A stretch of DNA of 64,000 nt from Prosapia bicincta (GCA_036971475.1 JBAIZL010000006.1:7868501-7932500), one strand, 5' to 3'; positions 22,643-35,105 are shown, numbered from the stretch's first letter. The notes: generated by a model not told the origin, from the letters alone. Made by a program: numbers and translations.

Positions 22643-25600
22643 ATATTTGAACACTCCCTCGCTGGTTCTGTAAATACTGTAGTATTATATGTTCCTAGTG
22701 ATGGTACGTTTTGGATATGTTTTCACTGGATCACAGGTATAATTAGCGTTCAGTTAGTTTCCCCCTTTTCCACATCCTTCTGTTTAATAGACTACTGGTA
22801 CTGTATGTCTAAGAATATCTTGGGGTTTCTGGCTGTATTTTTCTATCCTTGTATCACGGAAAACCAGGCGATCTGTAGTATGACACTAAGTATCCCGTGT
22901 CACATGAAAGGGAGACAATACCTATGGAGGCTGTCCAATTGGGGCCATCGACGAGCTAGTGAACAGTCATAGCCGTATATGTCGGACCTCTTCTAAGGGG
23001 TTCGACCATCCTGGTACCAAGGGTATATAAGGGCCCACCATAGCCAATCCGGCTATGATCTCACACGTGGAAGGTATCGTGGGGCTAGTGGATGAGATAT
23101 GTAGTAGGTAGTTTCCCTCCAATTTCTTTGTGTGGAGTCGGTTTAGAATCAAGATGATCCTAGCATCCGACTCTTTTTAAGTAGCAAGAAGTAAATGTCT
23201 TTCCACGTCTTTGAACGGCCTCAATATTAAATCCAGCGTCCTTAACATTGCTCGTAAGGCTGAGCGATAATTACAATTTATTACCAAACCCTGGAGTATT
23301 CACTTTATAGTGTAGGTCTATTATATAGCTATATTATATAATCATACAGTTATAATATTTACTTATATTTAGGTTATTGTGTTAATAGTATGTAGCACTG
23401 TGTTAATATCTTGTTAATAGTATTGTATATTAGGGGCCTATATGATAATCTATAATAAAATGTATATATAACATATTGTGCTTAAAATAAAAAAAAGTAT
23501 ACCTAATACATTTGTTGAATGATATTTTTATTCTGTAAATGATCATCATTGTCTCGATTAATTTAACTTATTGTACAACAACCTTACGTTGTTTTAGGTT
23601 TATATTTTCTTGGGTCTAAAGATAGATGAGTTTATACTTTTAAATGAAAATTTTAAATATTTCAATAATAACTTTTAAATAACAAAAGCGTTTCGACAAT
23701 AAGTTAAATAGAAATAGGAAGAAATTTAATCATGTTATATACTTTAATCCAAGATTTTTGTGTGCTCATAGCTCATGGTGTGATAACTGAATAGATAAAG
23801 ATTTATTCTGAAATTTCAAAAATTAACTGCGATGATAAACGAAAAAGTACTCTAAAAACTAAAAAAACGAATCACGTCCGTAACAATGGCGTTCGCAAAA
23901 AAGAGAGTTATAGCATCACGTTTCTTGCCGCCCAGCTGTGAACAGGGCTTTTGTGTTGGTCCATTGTTTCGGCGGCATTGTTAAGCTGACGCCTTCTCTA
24001 GGCCGGAGACTGATTGCCTAGGTTATAACCTGTCAGCCTCCGGAAGTCATTAACCCGTTCAAAAATGTCCGCTCCAAACAGAGAGTACGCTACTTACAAA
24101 GGTGTTCTGTTGTAATATTACTAAAAATGTGAAAAACATTCTACTATTAGTTCATTGATATATTCTGTGTTTTTTTTAGAACCCTCATATATATGTTAAT
24201 AGTTACTGTTTGTCTTTCGTGGGTATGAATGTCCTGAAAATATCCTCTCTTTTGTTGTTTATCCCTTGAGTTTATGAGCTTAGAATATAATAAACTGTTA
24301 AATTTTAAAAAATATTTACATATAGATATGAATTCTAAATATAAGCAAAAATTATAAAATTCTAGCCAAAAATTCAGTGTTTAAAGAAGATACTTCCATG
24401 AAATTTATTCAATATTTCTCTAAATTAATGTTTACAGTATGAAATATTTTTTAAGACATATTTTTTTTAATGAAAACTGGGATTTTCATGGCCTGTGGGA
24501 AATAGTTACGTAATGATCATTTCACGTTTTACTTTCTACAATATAAAGTTTTTCATGTTCGTTCATCTTACTGTGTACCTTTCTCAATCACACTAATCTT
24601 AACTAAATTGTCAGAATATATGTTTGGTGTTATATGTTCTCACTATTGTTAATGCTTCTCAATATAATTGCAGCGAATTTCGGATTTTTATCTTTTCCTC
24701 AATTATAATTTAGATTTTTAAAGAGAAACAATGTTTAGGTGTTTGTTATTTTATCCAGTTATATAGGCCTATGTAAATGGTTTGTTTTGTACCTTAAATT
24801 TTAAAAAGCTTCTTTAGCAAAATATTTATTTGTGATGAATAAAACTTGTTAGGTTATAGTACCATTCTAAATTTTTTTTCAACAAATAATTTTTTATCTG
24901 TTTTTGTGTTATATATTCTCAAAATAAGCCACTAGAGCATGCCATCGGGAAGGGATTATAACTCCCATTTACCTTCTGAGTAATGCTTCCAGTCAACTAG
25001 AAGTAGAAACTACCAAGAACACTCATCCGTGACACAGATAAATATTTTGTTTAGAAAAAATCTTCATTACTCTACGTGCAATGTCTACAAACACACTGAC
25101 CTAAGTAAATACACGCACAATAAAACAGATACAGAGATTATAATACCAGGGTGAAAATCCATATATTTTTTAAGGGGAGGGGGTAGAAGTTGAATTCTCG
25201 GAGGGAGTAAAAGTTGAGACCTGACGACTAACAAAATAGAGCACTGTAAGAAAAGTAGAATGCTTAGAAATGTTTAAGTAATAAAAGTGTTTGAGGAAAG
25301 AAAGTTTTACAAACAAAAACAAAGATATGTTTAGAATATTATAAAAACAGTAAAATATATCAGATAAAACCTTAAGACTAACGCAATAATGGAGGCTTGG
25401 GAGGGAAGGAAATATTATAAGGAGTAATAAGAGAAATGTTGATAGAAAGGAAAAAAGAATTTTAAAAAATCAATATAACGTCAGGTAAAGAAAAAATACT
25501 ATAAATTAACAAACATAGATGTAAGAATAAGAACAAAATAAATAATTTTAAATAGATTCAATGACACAGATCAGAAGGACAAGTCACTCAGAATTTTGGA

Positions 25601-25790
25601 CACGAACATGTTTTTATAAACCAATACGAATGTCGGATGATAGTAGAATATAAACAAAATTTGGGATATTGAACATTATAAGTTTACTTTAACATATTTT
25701 TCAACGATAAATAATTAGAGAACGTCTTTCTATGGAATATAATGAAGGTTTCATATTTCCAACAACGGACAGTATTCAGGTAAAAGTTGG
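22643..25790. other. About 3.1 kb, no supported gene
   Basis: 22643-23160 and 23880-24090 are less A+T-rich than their surroundings. The plus frame 22625-22972 (115 residues, non-ATG start, starting inside the palindrome) and the overlapping minus frames show no domain. A TATA-like site is listed separately. 25140-25220 is G-rich (GGGGAGGGGG). Confidence 0.5.
23021..23060 (+). promoter_or_regulatory. TATA-box-like site in a balanced-composition block
   Basis: GGGTATATAAGGGCCC at 23021-23036 resembles a strong TATA box. A possible start lies about 30 bases downstream in CTATGATCTCAC. It could belong to an unrecognised gene or to a retroelement terminal repeat. No transcript evidence is available from sequence. 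Confidence 0.25.
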
Positions 25791-25826
25791 TTCGGCGCGT
25801 TTCAACCGTACAAAAGGATCTACAAA
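25791..25826 (-). ncRNA. Weak hammerhead-like remnant
   Basis: On the minus strand: TTGTAGA, T, CC...GG pairing across the loop TTTTGTAC, TTGAAACGCG. Only the GAAACGCG half is well kept. Listed as a possible decayed copy. Confidence 0.2.
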
Positions 25827-27388
25827 GAGACATTTCTTAGAACTTTTTTATTGATTAAATTAAGAAATATGTAAGGAAAACGAGTGGAGTTCGCCGCAGG
25901 AAGTTATTAACTGAAAGTATTTGCATAGAGTAAAGTTTGTTACGAATTTTACGACTGTAACAAACTTTATATAGGCTAAACAAACAAACGTACATCACGA
26001 AATATACACACAAGAGATATATAATCCATTGAGGAATGAAACCAGACAATTACAAAAAAAATTTCACACTGACCAAATTATAACTTCCAAACAGAGTGTA
26101 TAACATGGTCACTTTGAATTTTGTGACTTGTACAGCGTTGTTTGGAATAAAAATACATTTACCGTAACGAATCAAGAAACAAGCTACTTAGATCTTGTTG
26201 ACAAGAAACCCTGCCTCGTTAAAACAACATTTTTTTTCTTTCTAATAACACACATCTCGTTAAACAAATAAAAAGATGAAATACCGAAGGAAAATGTTAG
26301 CGAACATAAAAAATATATATACAGACAAATGTACACAATAAGTAAGAAGAGAGCAAGTTCATACAAACTAGCCTACTGAAAAGTAAGATGTTTTTTTTAA
26401 TAATTGATTTCTATGAAATCAACTCATTACGATTTCGAGAAAAATAACTGCTCCAGTAAAATGAAATATAATTCCTGTGAAATGTTACTACCCTTACGGC
26501 AATATATTTCTGTAGATTTAAAAAAGAAAATTTATGAAAGGTTATAGTTAAAGTTCAGGACAATCTATTTAGAAGTAGGGTAGTATATATATATATATAT
26601 ATATATATATGCCTGTATAAGAATTTTATCATAAATAAATGTGTAATAATTTAAATTATATTTGAATTTCTATTCTTAAAAAAGGTTTAAATACATTATT
26701 TTTATTGCAACTATCTTTCCATTGTTTAAATATTTCCATAGTTACAATCAACCTAACTTCTGTCAAACCAAATCATAATGTACTTACTTCTTGTAAATTC
26801 TTTGTAAAATATTCGATTACATCTGAAGAAGTTAAATTTTCTGTTATTTACATTTCATTATCATCTCTCCATTATTAAACAGTAAGAAAAATAAAATTAT
26901 AATAATCCTGTTAATAAAAGCTTATTTGGAGTAGCCCAAAATTTATATTTTAATATGTTTCGAAATTAAACTGCTTCCATTTTTAATATTATAGTGTAAG
27001 CGTTATGTTTGCATAAACACTCCCAAATAAAATACCTTTTAGGTTTACATTGTGCTTCCCTGATGAGTTAAGGTTATGTTGTATATTTAGATATATAGAA
27101 ATTTAAATGATTTTTCCTTGAAGAATTGCTACTGCAGGAAAGGAAAATCTTTATATAAATTTTATAAGATAATCTTTCCAAAATGGTATTGGAATATATA
27201 TTTAACTCTTTCTTTTATTGCAATATTAGGTATAAGTGACGACAATGGTTAACCTTCTCAAATAAATTAAATAACCGATACAATATCAAGTTCTTGTTAT
27301 TTTTTTTAATTTTACCGTTAACAATATTAAGCTATATTATTTTACGTTTTTAGCTAAACATTTTAACGTTTTCCATATTTTATTTCAG
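25827..27388. other. No gene seen; contains (TA)n at 26584-26610
   Basis: A+T-rich. Minus-strand frames at 25855 and 26184 lack domains. Probably intron or intergenic sequence before the exon at 27389. Confidence 0.5.
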
Positions 27389-27399
27389 GTTCAAACAAG

Positions 27400-27651
27400 A
27401 TGTTTCTTACAGCGCTCGGAGTTTTAGTTGCATTAGTTTTAGTCTATTTCGTGTACACCAAAATATTAGCCGGCAGCCCAAGACGTAGGAACTCTCCACG
27501 AAGGGTCGAGAACAGAGGGGAAGCTCAAGAGCTACCAGCTAACCCGACCAGAACACACTCTGCTTTAGAGACGGCGGTATCACTGTCAGCCACTGTCATC
27601 GACGCTGTCAGTGCGGCCGCTATGCGCACAAGGATAGCAAAGAAGGAATAG
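27400..27651 (+). CDS. Small single-pass membrane protein, terminal exon
   Basis: The frame encodes 83 residues. A hydrophobic segment (about residues 2-20, FLTALGVLVALVLVYFVY) is followed by a basic stretch (SPRRRNSPRR), then a polar region, then a second, mildly hydrophobic Ala/Ser/Val-rich part (LETAVSLSATVIDAVSAAA) and a basic end RIAKKE. ATG is 11 bases after a strong acceptor (CCATATTTTATTTCAG, exon from 27389). AATAAA lies at 27705, so this looks like a 3'-terminal exon. Composition is clearly richer in G+C than the flanks, as expected for coding sequence. No family recognised. The layout (acceptor, ATG, membrane segment, Arg-rich tail, short 3'UTR) repeats that of 6554-6682 on the same strand. 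The frame is also open back to the acceptor, so an upstream coding exon is possible. Confidence 0.7.
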   Translation: MFLTALGVLVALVLVYFVYTKILAGSPRRRNSPRRVENRGEAQELPANPTRTHSALETAVSLSATVIDAVSAAAMRTRIAKKE

Positions 27652-27704
27652 AGGTTTCTATGTCACGTTCACATAGCTACAATAACCTCATGTATACATA
27701 TTGA

Positions 27705-27710
27705 AATAAA
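27705..27710 (+). promoter_or_regulatory. Polyadenylation signal AATAAA
   Basis: AATAAA 54 bases after the stop of the 83-residue frame, followed by T-rich sequence with TTGTTATTGTTTT. Confidence 0.65.
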
Positions 27711-30109
27711 TCAGACGTTTTATTTTTAATTTGAAAAATTGTTATTGTTTTATTTATTATATACTATCTGATAGCGTTCTTTATTACAAATTGATTATGG
27801 TGAGCAATACATTTAGTTATGTATTTAAATTTATTGTAACGTATAGTAGAAGAGTTATTGATTTTATAGTAGTTTTATTATGTACCAAATAAAGGCAATT
27901 AATATCAAAATTTTTCACAACGATTAGCATAAAGCACTATATAGTAAAAAATATTGAAACTACATATTTATTCATATAAGTATAAATGTAAACAAAAAAT
28001 TACCATATTACCTAATTGATATTTAAACATATGGTTAGAAAATTAGCATAATTAAACCGAATGAGAATATAAAAATCGATTCTATACAATATTTCAGCTA
28101 ACAAATTTTTACAGCTATCATTCATTTTACAACTCATTGTAGTAGAATTGTATTTAAACTGATACATGAAGTTTTACTTTGTGGTATTTGGGGTAGTTTA
28201 TACAAAGCCTCTCAGTAGAATTTTATACACTGAAAAGTTTTATAACTGATCGTGAAAAGACAGAGACGTATTTGAGCTCTTGAGCAACACAAGTTCTGGA
28301 TAATTCTGGATAGTTCATGTACGATTTAAAGAAGTAATGTGACATATACCATCTTTCTGCTTATTGTCAATCAATCATTCTGACGTTACCAACAAAAACT
28401 ATAAGAAGTGAAACGTTTGACTTATGTACATTAAAAATCCAGTTTGAAATATTTTGACATTACTAAGTAGGGCATGTAAAACCAATTTGTGATTGAACTC
28501 ATATCTAAAATAATCATACAAGTATATTAGTAAACTCATTTTCTCTGTCGGGTATTCAATTTTTCATTTGAAAAATTTTGATCAAAAATTAAAACAATAT
28601 TTTACGGTTTACACTCTGAATAAAGCAAAAGCAAATAGTAAATATTTAGGAGTCGTGGCTGCTTTAGAATATACCTCTGTTTTGTTCCTATTAAGTAATT
28701 ATTAGCTCCAACGAACAATCCGGAAATGGGATGTATAATACTTTCCGTACATTAGATTGAGAGATACAATTCTTTCACTCCTAGGAACGACCCAGACTTA
28801 AACAGAGCCTTTTTTATTTTCCAACTATGCTAAGTGAAAAAGTCTTGAGATGAAAGATTTTCCTCGTTAGTGAAATTAGGCATTGGACATTCCCGCGATA
28901 CATCTTTTACTCTTTGAAAGTTATAACGGCCGCCATGTTTGCTCATGGTTTTAAGGCGACCTTATTTGTTTGTTTAAGGCTGAAAGTTAAATTAAACATT
29001 GTCAAATTTGAAATAAATGTATTGTGATACATAAATTATCCATCTATATGCGGATGGATAATTGAAACAAGTGAATATGAATTAAAAATTTTGATAATGT
29101 ATGTAGGATTTGTTTTTGAAGCAAAACAACACTTTATCGATGTCTCAATCCGAGGGAACATATCTGCGAACTGCTATTCAGATAATATTGTTATCCATTA
29201 TTATTATTAGACTAGATAGCTGTGGTACATAGTAAGTGAATGTTATTTTCTAAGTTTTACACTTTATGTACTTAAGTACATTATGTACATTCTATAGGCA
29301 CATTCTTAAGTCTTTTTTTTTTTGGATAGATATACTTAGTGCATTAAGTACTTTATGAACATACTATACACTTGTGTAATAGGTTTTCAAATAATGAAAC
29401 TCATGTTATGAAGATCGTACAGTTATTGGTTTTTCTGCATACCCCTTAGAATTCATATACAGAGTGATCAAATATGAAACGAATATCAGAAGCTGATTTT
29501 ATAGAAACTCTCAGAAATTCTGGGAACACAAATATAATGTCCTAATTATTTCCCCTTTCAAATAAAATCAATTGAAACTATTTAGAGGGGGGAGTAATTC
29601 GAGAGGAAAAGTTGATGATTTTAAATTTTTGAAACCTGAAAAAACATAATAAAACGATTTATGAACTATAAATGTAAAGTTCTTGAGAAATATGAGGGGG
29701 GAAGCTTATTACTATTAAAAATATTTTATTTTGTGGAGGAGAAATGAAATGTAAATGTAAACGTTATATTTTGTTTGAATTACTACAGATTTGTTAAACC
29801 TAGATTACTCATGTGTACATTTTGTCACAAGATTACTTATATATCGTCAATTTGACTACTCAAATATCTTTTTTTTTTATTTGATGAAATAGTGTTTTTT
29901 GATAATTTCTTAAACATAGTAATATCAAATATTTCTTTAGCGCTTGGAAAAGAAATATATTAGTGTTTTAATAAAATACTGAAATGACAATGTTTAAGGA
30001 AGTGTTGGGTAAATTTCCTATTTCCTCATTTTTTCTCAAATACAACATTGTGAGTGAGGAACAATTATTTCTATTATAATTAATTTTTTATCTACATTTT
30101 TACTACGAT
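27711..30109. other. About 2.4 kb, no gene seen
   Basis: A+T-rich. 28925-28960 contains GGCCGCCATGTTTGC, a good match to a YY1/Pho-type motif, with a 30-codon frame behind it that I do not trust. G-rich words (GGGGGGAG, GAGGGGGGAAG) occur near 29585 and 29695. Confidence 0.5.
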
Positions 30110-30194
30110 TGGAGCGCTGTCTCTACTCATCTTGCGGCCGAACGTAGTACTACAAGCAGTTATAGTTGTGACAGACAACTGCCTACAGGTAAGT
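30110..30194 (+). other. Candidate non-coding first exon with strong splice donor
   Basis: A balanced-composition stretch (TTGCGGCCGAACGTAGTAC) ends in GCCTACAG followed by GTAAGTGAAC. This is a near-perfect 5' splice site, with GT at 30189. No open frame spans it on the plus strand. It would fit a 5'-UTR exon of a plus-strand gene lying further right. It could equally be part of the neighbouring transposon remnant. Confidence 0.3.
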
Positions 30195-30499
30195 GAACTT
30201 ACTAACTCTTTTAGATTTCATAGCTAACCTTCCCTTAGCATCCTACATTCTATTTCGGGGTATATTAGCGTCAAATACTATTATTTCGTTAATATAAATA
30301 TAGCAACAGTTTGTCAGTAACTTTTATTTAATTATTGCACAAACAGGAAGTCTTATTAAAATTATATTGAACATATTTTATTTACAAAAAAAGCAGCATG
30401 TAACAAATGACTGAGTTATAGAACACGTTTTGAATAAAATGAAAGAATTTTTCAATTCCCTTTTGTTCTTGGTGGATAATGAAAATCGGTATTATTTAC
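30195..30499. other. No gene seen
   Basis: A+T-rich. The left end of the piggyBac-like remnant may fall here, but I could not place a TTAA with matching terminal sequence. Confidence 0.4.
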
Positions 30500-31788
30500 A
30501 GCTCAAACTAGCTGTCTTACTTGCTGCCACACCCTGCACAGCACATTACTCGGTGTTGTGCACATACTGGGACGTTGCAGTGTGCACAGTAGCTAGTGAT
30601 CAGCCTTCTGATGGCTGCTGGATAAAAATAATAAATATGTCTGGCTCCTGCTTGCTTTGGAGCTACTGGGTGGCTTGGATTGCAAGTAACTTGGAAATCT
30701 GTGATTTTGCATTTTCTCACATGTTAGGCGTTTCAAGACGGGATCACATTTACGGTTCAGTTACCCCCATCGCTGCGTCGAAGTCCTGAAGGAAAATGTG
30801 GTATCGGTATAACGCTGTGGGGTATAAGTGATTCTGGTTCATCCCGTTTTGTAACCGCCCATGACGTTACGTATAGGAGAAAAAATATTAACTGGATTAG
30901 GATCAGTGCTTCATAGATAATTATATTTAGTTCCAATGAATGCAAATTGTGAGATAAATAGATTTGCGACTGGGTGTGGCATTTCCACTAGATAGAGGGA
31001 TATCATTAGGCGGAGGATCGACATGAGGTGAACAGTAGACGATAGGTGGAAGATCCCCGTTAAGAGAAACGACACTATGTGGAAGATCTTTAACATGTGG
31101 AATTTCGCAGTTACGTGGAAGCCCAGGTTTACTGAGAGGTTCACATGATGTAAGTCCTCTGCGGTGTTTTTTATTCCTGTGAGGTCGATACTCAGTGTCA
31201 GTCAGATTATTCACTCGTGGCTGTGGCTCCAACCCCGGGAAGGTAAGTCGCATCTGCGTCTGTATAGTCTCTGAGTCCGTATACTTGACATGATTACCTT
31301 CTACTACATCTTCATTTTCACTATTATTTTAAACACCTATTTGAGATAGAAACACGTTTACAAAACTCTTCATCACTAGAATCTTCAATCTTATTACAGT
31401 GTCTCTACGATCTTCCTCGTCAGCCATTTTATCGTCTCAATTATAAATCCAGCTTTAACATGTTCCGCAACGCAAAGCACCACATATAGTTACACAACAT
31501 AAACCCAAGCGAGTAACACAACCTGGATCTATTTGAGTAAATAACTAAAAAAATGTAAAGAGAACACAACCATAAAAAATCACACGATCGTCAAAATAAC
31601 GACGCGATCTCTGTTACACTAAGACGTAAGCGAACTTTAGCGGCGAAACTGGGCATGTGACGTCGGGAACTGTAGGTATGAAGGTACTGGGAAGAAGGAT
31701 GGCCGTGAACTGTTCATTTGTTAGATATACTGTAGCAATTTGTGAAACGGAGAGTCGTCATTTTGACGAGGTATAAGTGATATAAGGG
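30500..31788 (-). pseudogene. piggyBac-like transposon remnant
   Basis: On the minus strand, an acidic N-terminal start near 31420 reads MADEEDR, with IEDSSDEEFCKR and SENEDVVEGNHV, TDSETIQTQ in neighbouring frames. Such acidic starts are typical of piggyBac transposases. At the other end (30517-30620) a cysteine/histidine pattern YCAHCNVPVCAQH...CCAGC resembles the C-terminal cysteine-rich domain of piggyBac proteins. The DDD catalytic core is not visible, so this is an internally deleted, frameshifted derivative. The right end CCCTTATATCACTTATACC (minus strand, ending at 31788) with GTCAAAATGACG nearby looks like a piggyBac terminus. The flank reads TAAA instead of TTAA. Confidence 0.5.
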
Positions 31789-31991
31789 TAAATGAGTAGT
31801 GATAAATCATAATATGTTAAATAAATCAATTACAAAATGTTACACTAAAAGATCGATATTGGTATAATCATTTACAGAAGCTACCACAGTCAAGTTTTAA
31901 TAACATCTATATATTCGAATCATGGTGAAAAATTAAATAAAACGTATGAAAAAATGCTTTTAATATCTAAGAATGTTTTAATTGCCAAAAA

Positions 31992-31995
<4 letters not shown>

Positions 31996-32043
<48 letters not shown>
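31996..32043. repeat. (TA)n microsatellite
   Basis: About 24 TA units. Lies about 90 bases beyond the minus-strand ribozyme-like motif at 32132-32169. Confidence 0.95.
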
Positions 32044-32047
<4 letters not shown>

Positions 32048-32131
32048 TATGGTGATATGTTTTCTTGTAATATAGTTATTAAATTAAAAATATTTCAAAA
32101 ACAAGAATACTTTTAATGAATATATTTATTC

Positions 32132-32169
32132 AAAGCTTTTCGCCGATAAAATAGTACCAGCATCTTCAG
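32132..32169 (-). ncRNA. Hammerhead-like motif, AAGCTT type
   Basis: On the minus strand: CTGAAGA, extra T, 6-bp stem GCTGGT/ATCGGC with an 8-9 base loop, GAAA, AAGCTT, T. The stem pairs with two G-T wobbles and differs from GTTGGT/ACCAAC at 896-932. Confidence 0.55.
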
Positions 32170-32231
32170 TAAAATAATTATCTAATCTAATGATTATCTA
32201 ATGATTAGATAAAGATTAGATAATTATTTTC

Positions 32232-32269
32232 CTGAAGATGCTGGTTCTATATTATCGGCGAAAAGCTTT
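32232..32269 (+). ncRNA. Hammerhead-like motif, AAGCTT type
   Basis: CTGAAGA, extra T, stem GCTGGT/ATCGGC, GAAA, AAGCTT, T, then GAAT. TTC before the core can pair with GAA after the cleavage position. Confidence 0.55.
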
Positions 32270-32315
32270 GAATAAATATGTTCATTAAAAGTATTCTTGT
32301 TTTTGAAATATTTTA

Positions 32316-33089
32316 AATTTATTTGTATATTTTTACTATATATGTATATATATAAACCTCATTAGGAACTAGTAAATAGAAAAAAACCTAATTATCTCTA
32401 AAAATGAATTAGAAAAACACATGAATGAACAGAAATGTCAAAAAAGAACAACAATGTGTTTCTTTATTTCACAAGTTGGAAGACTTCCGAGAAAGTTCCC
32501 AATAGTACGAATGGTTTTATTCATAAAATCTGTAATGAACTCAGCAGTAAGCACAAATTGAACTGTTTATGATCTCACGTGCCATATCCACATGGCGATT
32601 GTGCACGCATAGCTATAAGTCATGGTTAGTGCAAACAAGTAATATAACAGAAATTTTAAAGTCATTTCCCACTGATGTCATCAATGAAAAATTTATTTTA
32701 ATTACTTTTTACTTAATATTAATAAAGTATTATAAACTATACGTTCAAAGAGTTGTTCTAGCAAATAACCTATGAAATAAAATCAGGTGTTATTATGTAT
32801 TTTAAACTAAATGGTAGGGCGCCTAATTTTATTTTTTCAGCGTTAAACTTCAGAAAGTTATTTCTGTGATATTCGACATTAATAAAAATCCGTGTATACA
32901 GCTCTTTTCTGTATATTATAATTCATGTTCCAAACTTCAGTCTTCTTATAAATTATTTTTCTATTACTTTTAGTTTAAACTACTTTTTGCAGTTGTTTCA
33001 AAACAAGTACCTATGAACCCACTTATTTTTTCAATTTCTACTATTAGTTTACACTTATTGCTATACGTACTATGTACATAAATACATTT
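32316..33089. other. No gene seen
   Basis: A+T-rich. The frame 32569-32775 has a non-ATG start and no domain. Confidence 0.5.
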
Positions 33090-33282
33090 ATTTATTTAAA
33101 TACCTTGTTCACGTTTTTAATCGGTAATAAAATTAATTTATCCACTCAAATTAAAATACATTTTTTAAACTTTTAGTAGATGGCACTTGATTTTAATACA
33201 GTTTTTTAAAAAAGTAATTCATTAAATAATCTAAATAATTTTACAATTATTTCCCTTTCTATTTTATTTATTATTGTGATTC

Positions 33283-33337
<55 letters not shown>

Positions 33338-33425
33338 ATTATAATTATATTCAATATAATTATTAATTAACATAAACAACCTAAAATAAAATTTATCTTG
33401 TTGACCTAAGTAGGAATTGACTTAT
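33090..33425 (+). repeat. Dispersed repeat family, copy
   Basis: Blocks CGGTAATAAAATTAATTTAT, TCCACTCAAATT, ACACTTT-type words, GGCACTTGATTTTAATACAG and TTGTTGACCTAAGTAGGAAT match the copies at 21292 and 52260. A 45-base (AT)n run at 33286-33330 sits where the 21292 copy also has TA. Confidence 0.8.
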
Positions 33426-34159
33426 TGTTTTTTTTTATAATACTTGCTCTCCCCTAATTAACTCCAAAATATTCAATAGATATCATTTGAAATAAAGCCC
33501 TTCCCTGCTGACATTATTTTCGGTTGTAATTAATTAGTTCCAAAGTTTTCTTCCACTCTTACATTACAATGTTTCAATCTCTTTAAATGATAGGGGGAGG
33601 GTGTACACGGGGAATTATTAATTTTATATTACACTCTAGAAGTAAAGCGATTTTATCTGTGCAATATTTAGATTTCATTTTTTAAATTAAATTTCATATC
33701 TAATAATTGTTTATAATAGAGAATTCGATACAAACAATTGTGTTAATATTGTTTTATCAAACCAAATTTGTGAAACCCAGTTTAGTTATTCATTGAAAAT
33801 TAGATGTAATAAAAAAACTAAAGTGTTATATTAAAGTCTAATAGCTTTTCCTAGCGAGAGGGAGAATGTGAACGATTTCTTCTAATGAATAAGAGTTTCA
33901 GAGGATACTTCAGAGATAAAAATAGCATGGTTTTCCATGGTAAGGGAGTGTTATTTAGAATTAAATAAGCAAAACGACAAGTTCGTTTGCTGGGGAAGCA
34001 AACTTCTTCAGATTTTCTCCCTTTTTATTGCGATTCTCCACTTACGAAACCGCGGTTGTAGCAGTTCAAGTTGTTTCAGCATGTACCTGAAGAAAAGTGA
34101 TGTTTCTTGGTCGGTACTGAAACACGGAGTGGTCAGCAAGGAGTCGCAATCAGATTAAT
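33426..34159. other. No gene seen
   Basis: The plus frame 33937-34158 lies next to the jockey-like remnant. It starts with GTG/ATG-like context only and shows no domain. Confidence 0.45.
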
Positions 34160-35105
34160 ATTTATAGGATGATGTCGTTAATGTACATGAGGTAAAGTAA
34201 CAGAACTGAGCCGTGAAGCACTCCGGCCTCAATCGGATGTCACGTGTGGAGGGTACCTTCGACGGAAGCCTGAAACCATATATTGTCTAGGGACGGTTAA
34301 ATAAGTGTACATAGCACAAAGAGACGTAGCATTTTGCCAGTTTGTATAGGAGACACTCGTGTTGTATCCTGTAAAATGCTTTGCTTGTGTCCAGGAATAC
34401 AGGGATGTTGTGACTTTTTGAGTTGAAGCCATCCACAGCAGAGTTAACCACACTGGTTGGTTGCAGGGTTGTGGAGTGAACACTGCGAAATCCAAACTTC
34501 TCGGGACTGATTGTGGAGGCTAGGTGATGGAGTTTCATATTGTAGAATAGCCTCTCAAGTACTTTGGACAGGGTTGGAAGTAGAGAAACTAGTCTCAAAT
34601 TGTAGGGTAAGGGAGCGGATTTACCAGGCTTAAGGGATAGAACAAATTTGGCTCCCTTCCACAAATCGGGGCAGTGGCATGATTCCGTTAAAAAGATTAG
34701 TGATGGACATTAACATGGGTAGTAGGACTATCTGGAGGTCGTGGTTGGATATGTTAGCCAAACCATGGGATTTGAGGGTGTTTAGGTATTGAATGGTTTG
34801 GACCACATGCTGATGATCTGTTCTGGAGTCGGCCCAAGTGGGCCATTTAGAAATGTATCAATATAGTCTCCTACATCCTGGACAATTTCTGCGTCATAGA
34901 TATTATGGTTTGGCGTGAACTGTTCTTCCAGGGAATCAGCGAACTTTTCGGTCTTATCCTCTGGGGAGTATGCCAGACCGCGTTGGCCATGGAATGGGTT
35001 CCGTAGCGTTTTGGTGGCCTAGAGCTCCTGATTCAGTTTCCACAGAGACGCATCCTCTGTGTTCATTGAGGAATGGAATTTATACATTGACTCTTCAGCG
35101 TGAAA
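34160..35105 (-). pseudogene. Jockey-like LINE fragment (reverse transcriptase)
   Basis: Minus-strand reading, in order: ESMYKFHSSMNTEDASLWKL, TLRNPFHGQRGLAYSPEDK, EKFADSLEEQFTPNHN, VGDYIDTFLNGPLGPTPEQI, then KPGKSAPLPYNLRLVSLLPT, LSKVLERLFYN, FGFRSVHSTTLQ, VFLDTSKAFYRIQHECLLYK, and after frame changes IEAGVLHGSVLLLYLMYIND. These are the successive reverse-transcriptase blocks of jockey-clade LINEs (RPISLLP, GFR..HST, A-block FLD...AFD, LP/VPQGS). At least two stops and several frame changes occur. Endonuclease and YADD blocks are missing, so the copy is truncated at both ends. Confidence 0.85.

Larger units (their letters stand above)
32086..32315. repeat. Palindromic element with two AAGCTT-type motifs
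   Basis: Arms 32087-32188 and 32215-32314 are inverted copies with few mismatches (shared AGTATTCTTGTTTTTGAAAT and GATTAGATAATTATTTT). Each arm holds one motif pointing outward. (TA)n lies beyond the left arm and a shorter TATATATGTATATATATA beyond the right. Confidence 0.9.

Noticed and set aside
22625..22972. 115-residue plus-strand frame
   Set aside because: It starts at a non-ATG codon inside the palindrome repeat, shows no domain, and overlaps an antisense frame of similar quality.
22990..23025. tRNA or tRNA-derived SINE, from a GGTTCGA B-box-like word
   Set aside because: No A-box, acceptor-stem or anticodon-stem pairing at the right spacing. A similar word at about 47330 fails the same test.
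30430..30789. 119-residue plus-strand frame
   Set aside because: It is antisense to the better-supported piggyBac-like cysteine-rich piece at 30517-30720 and begins with a non-ATG codon.
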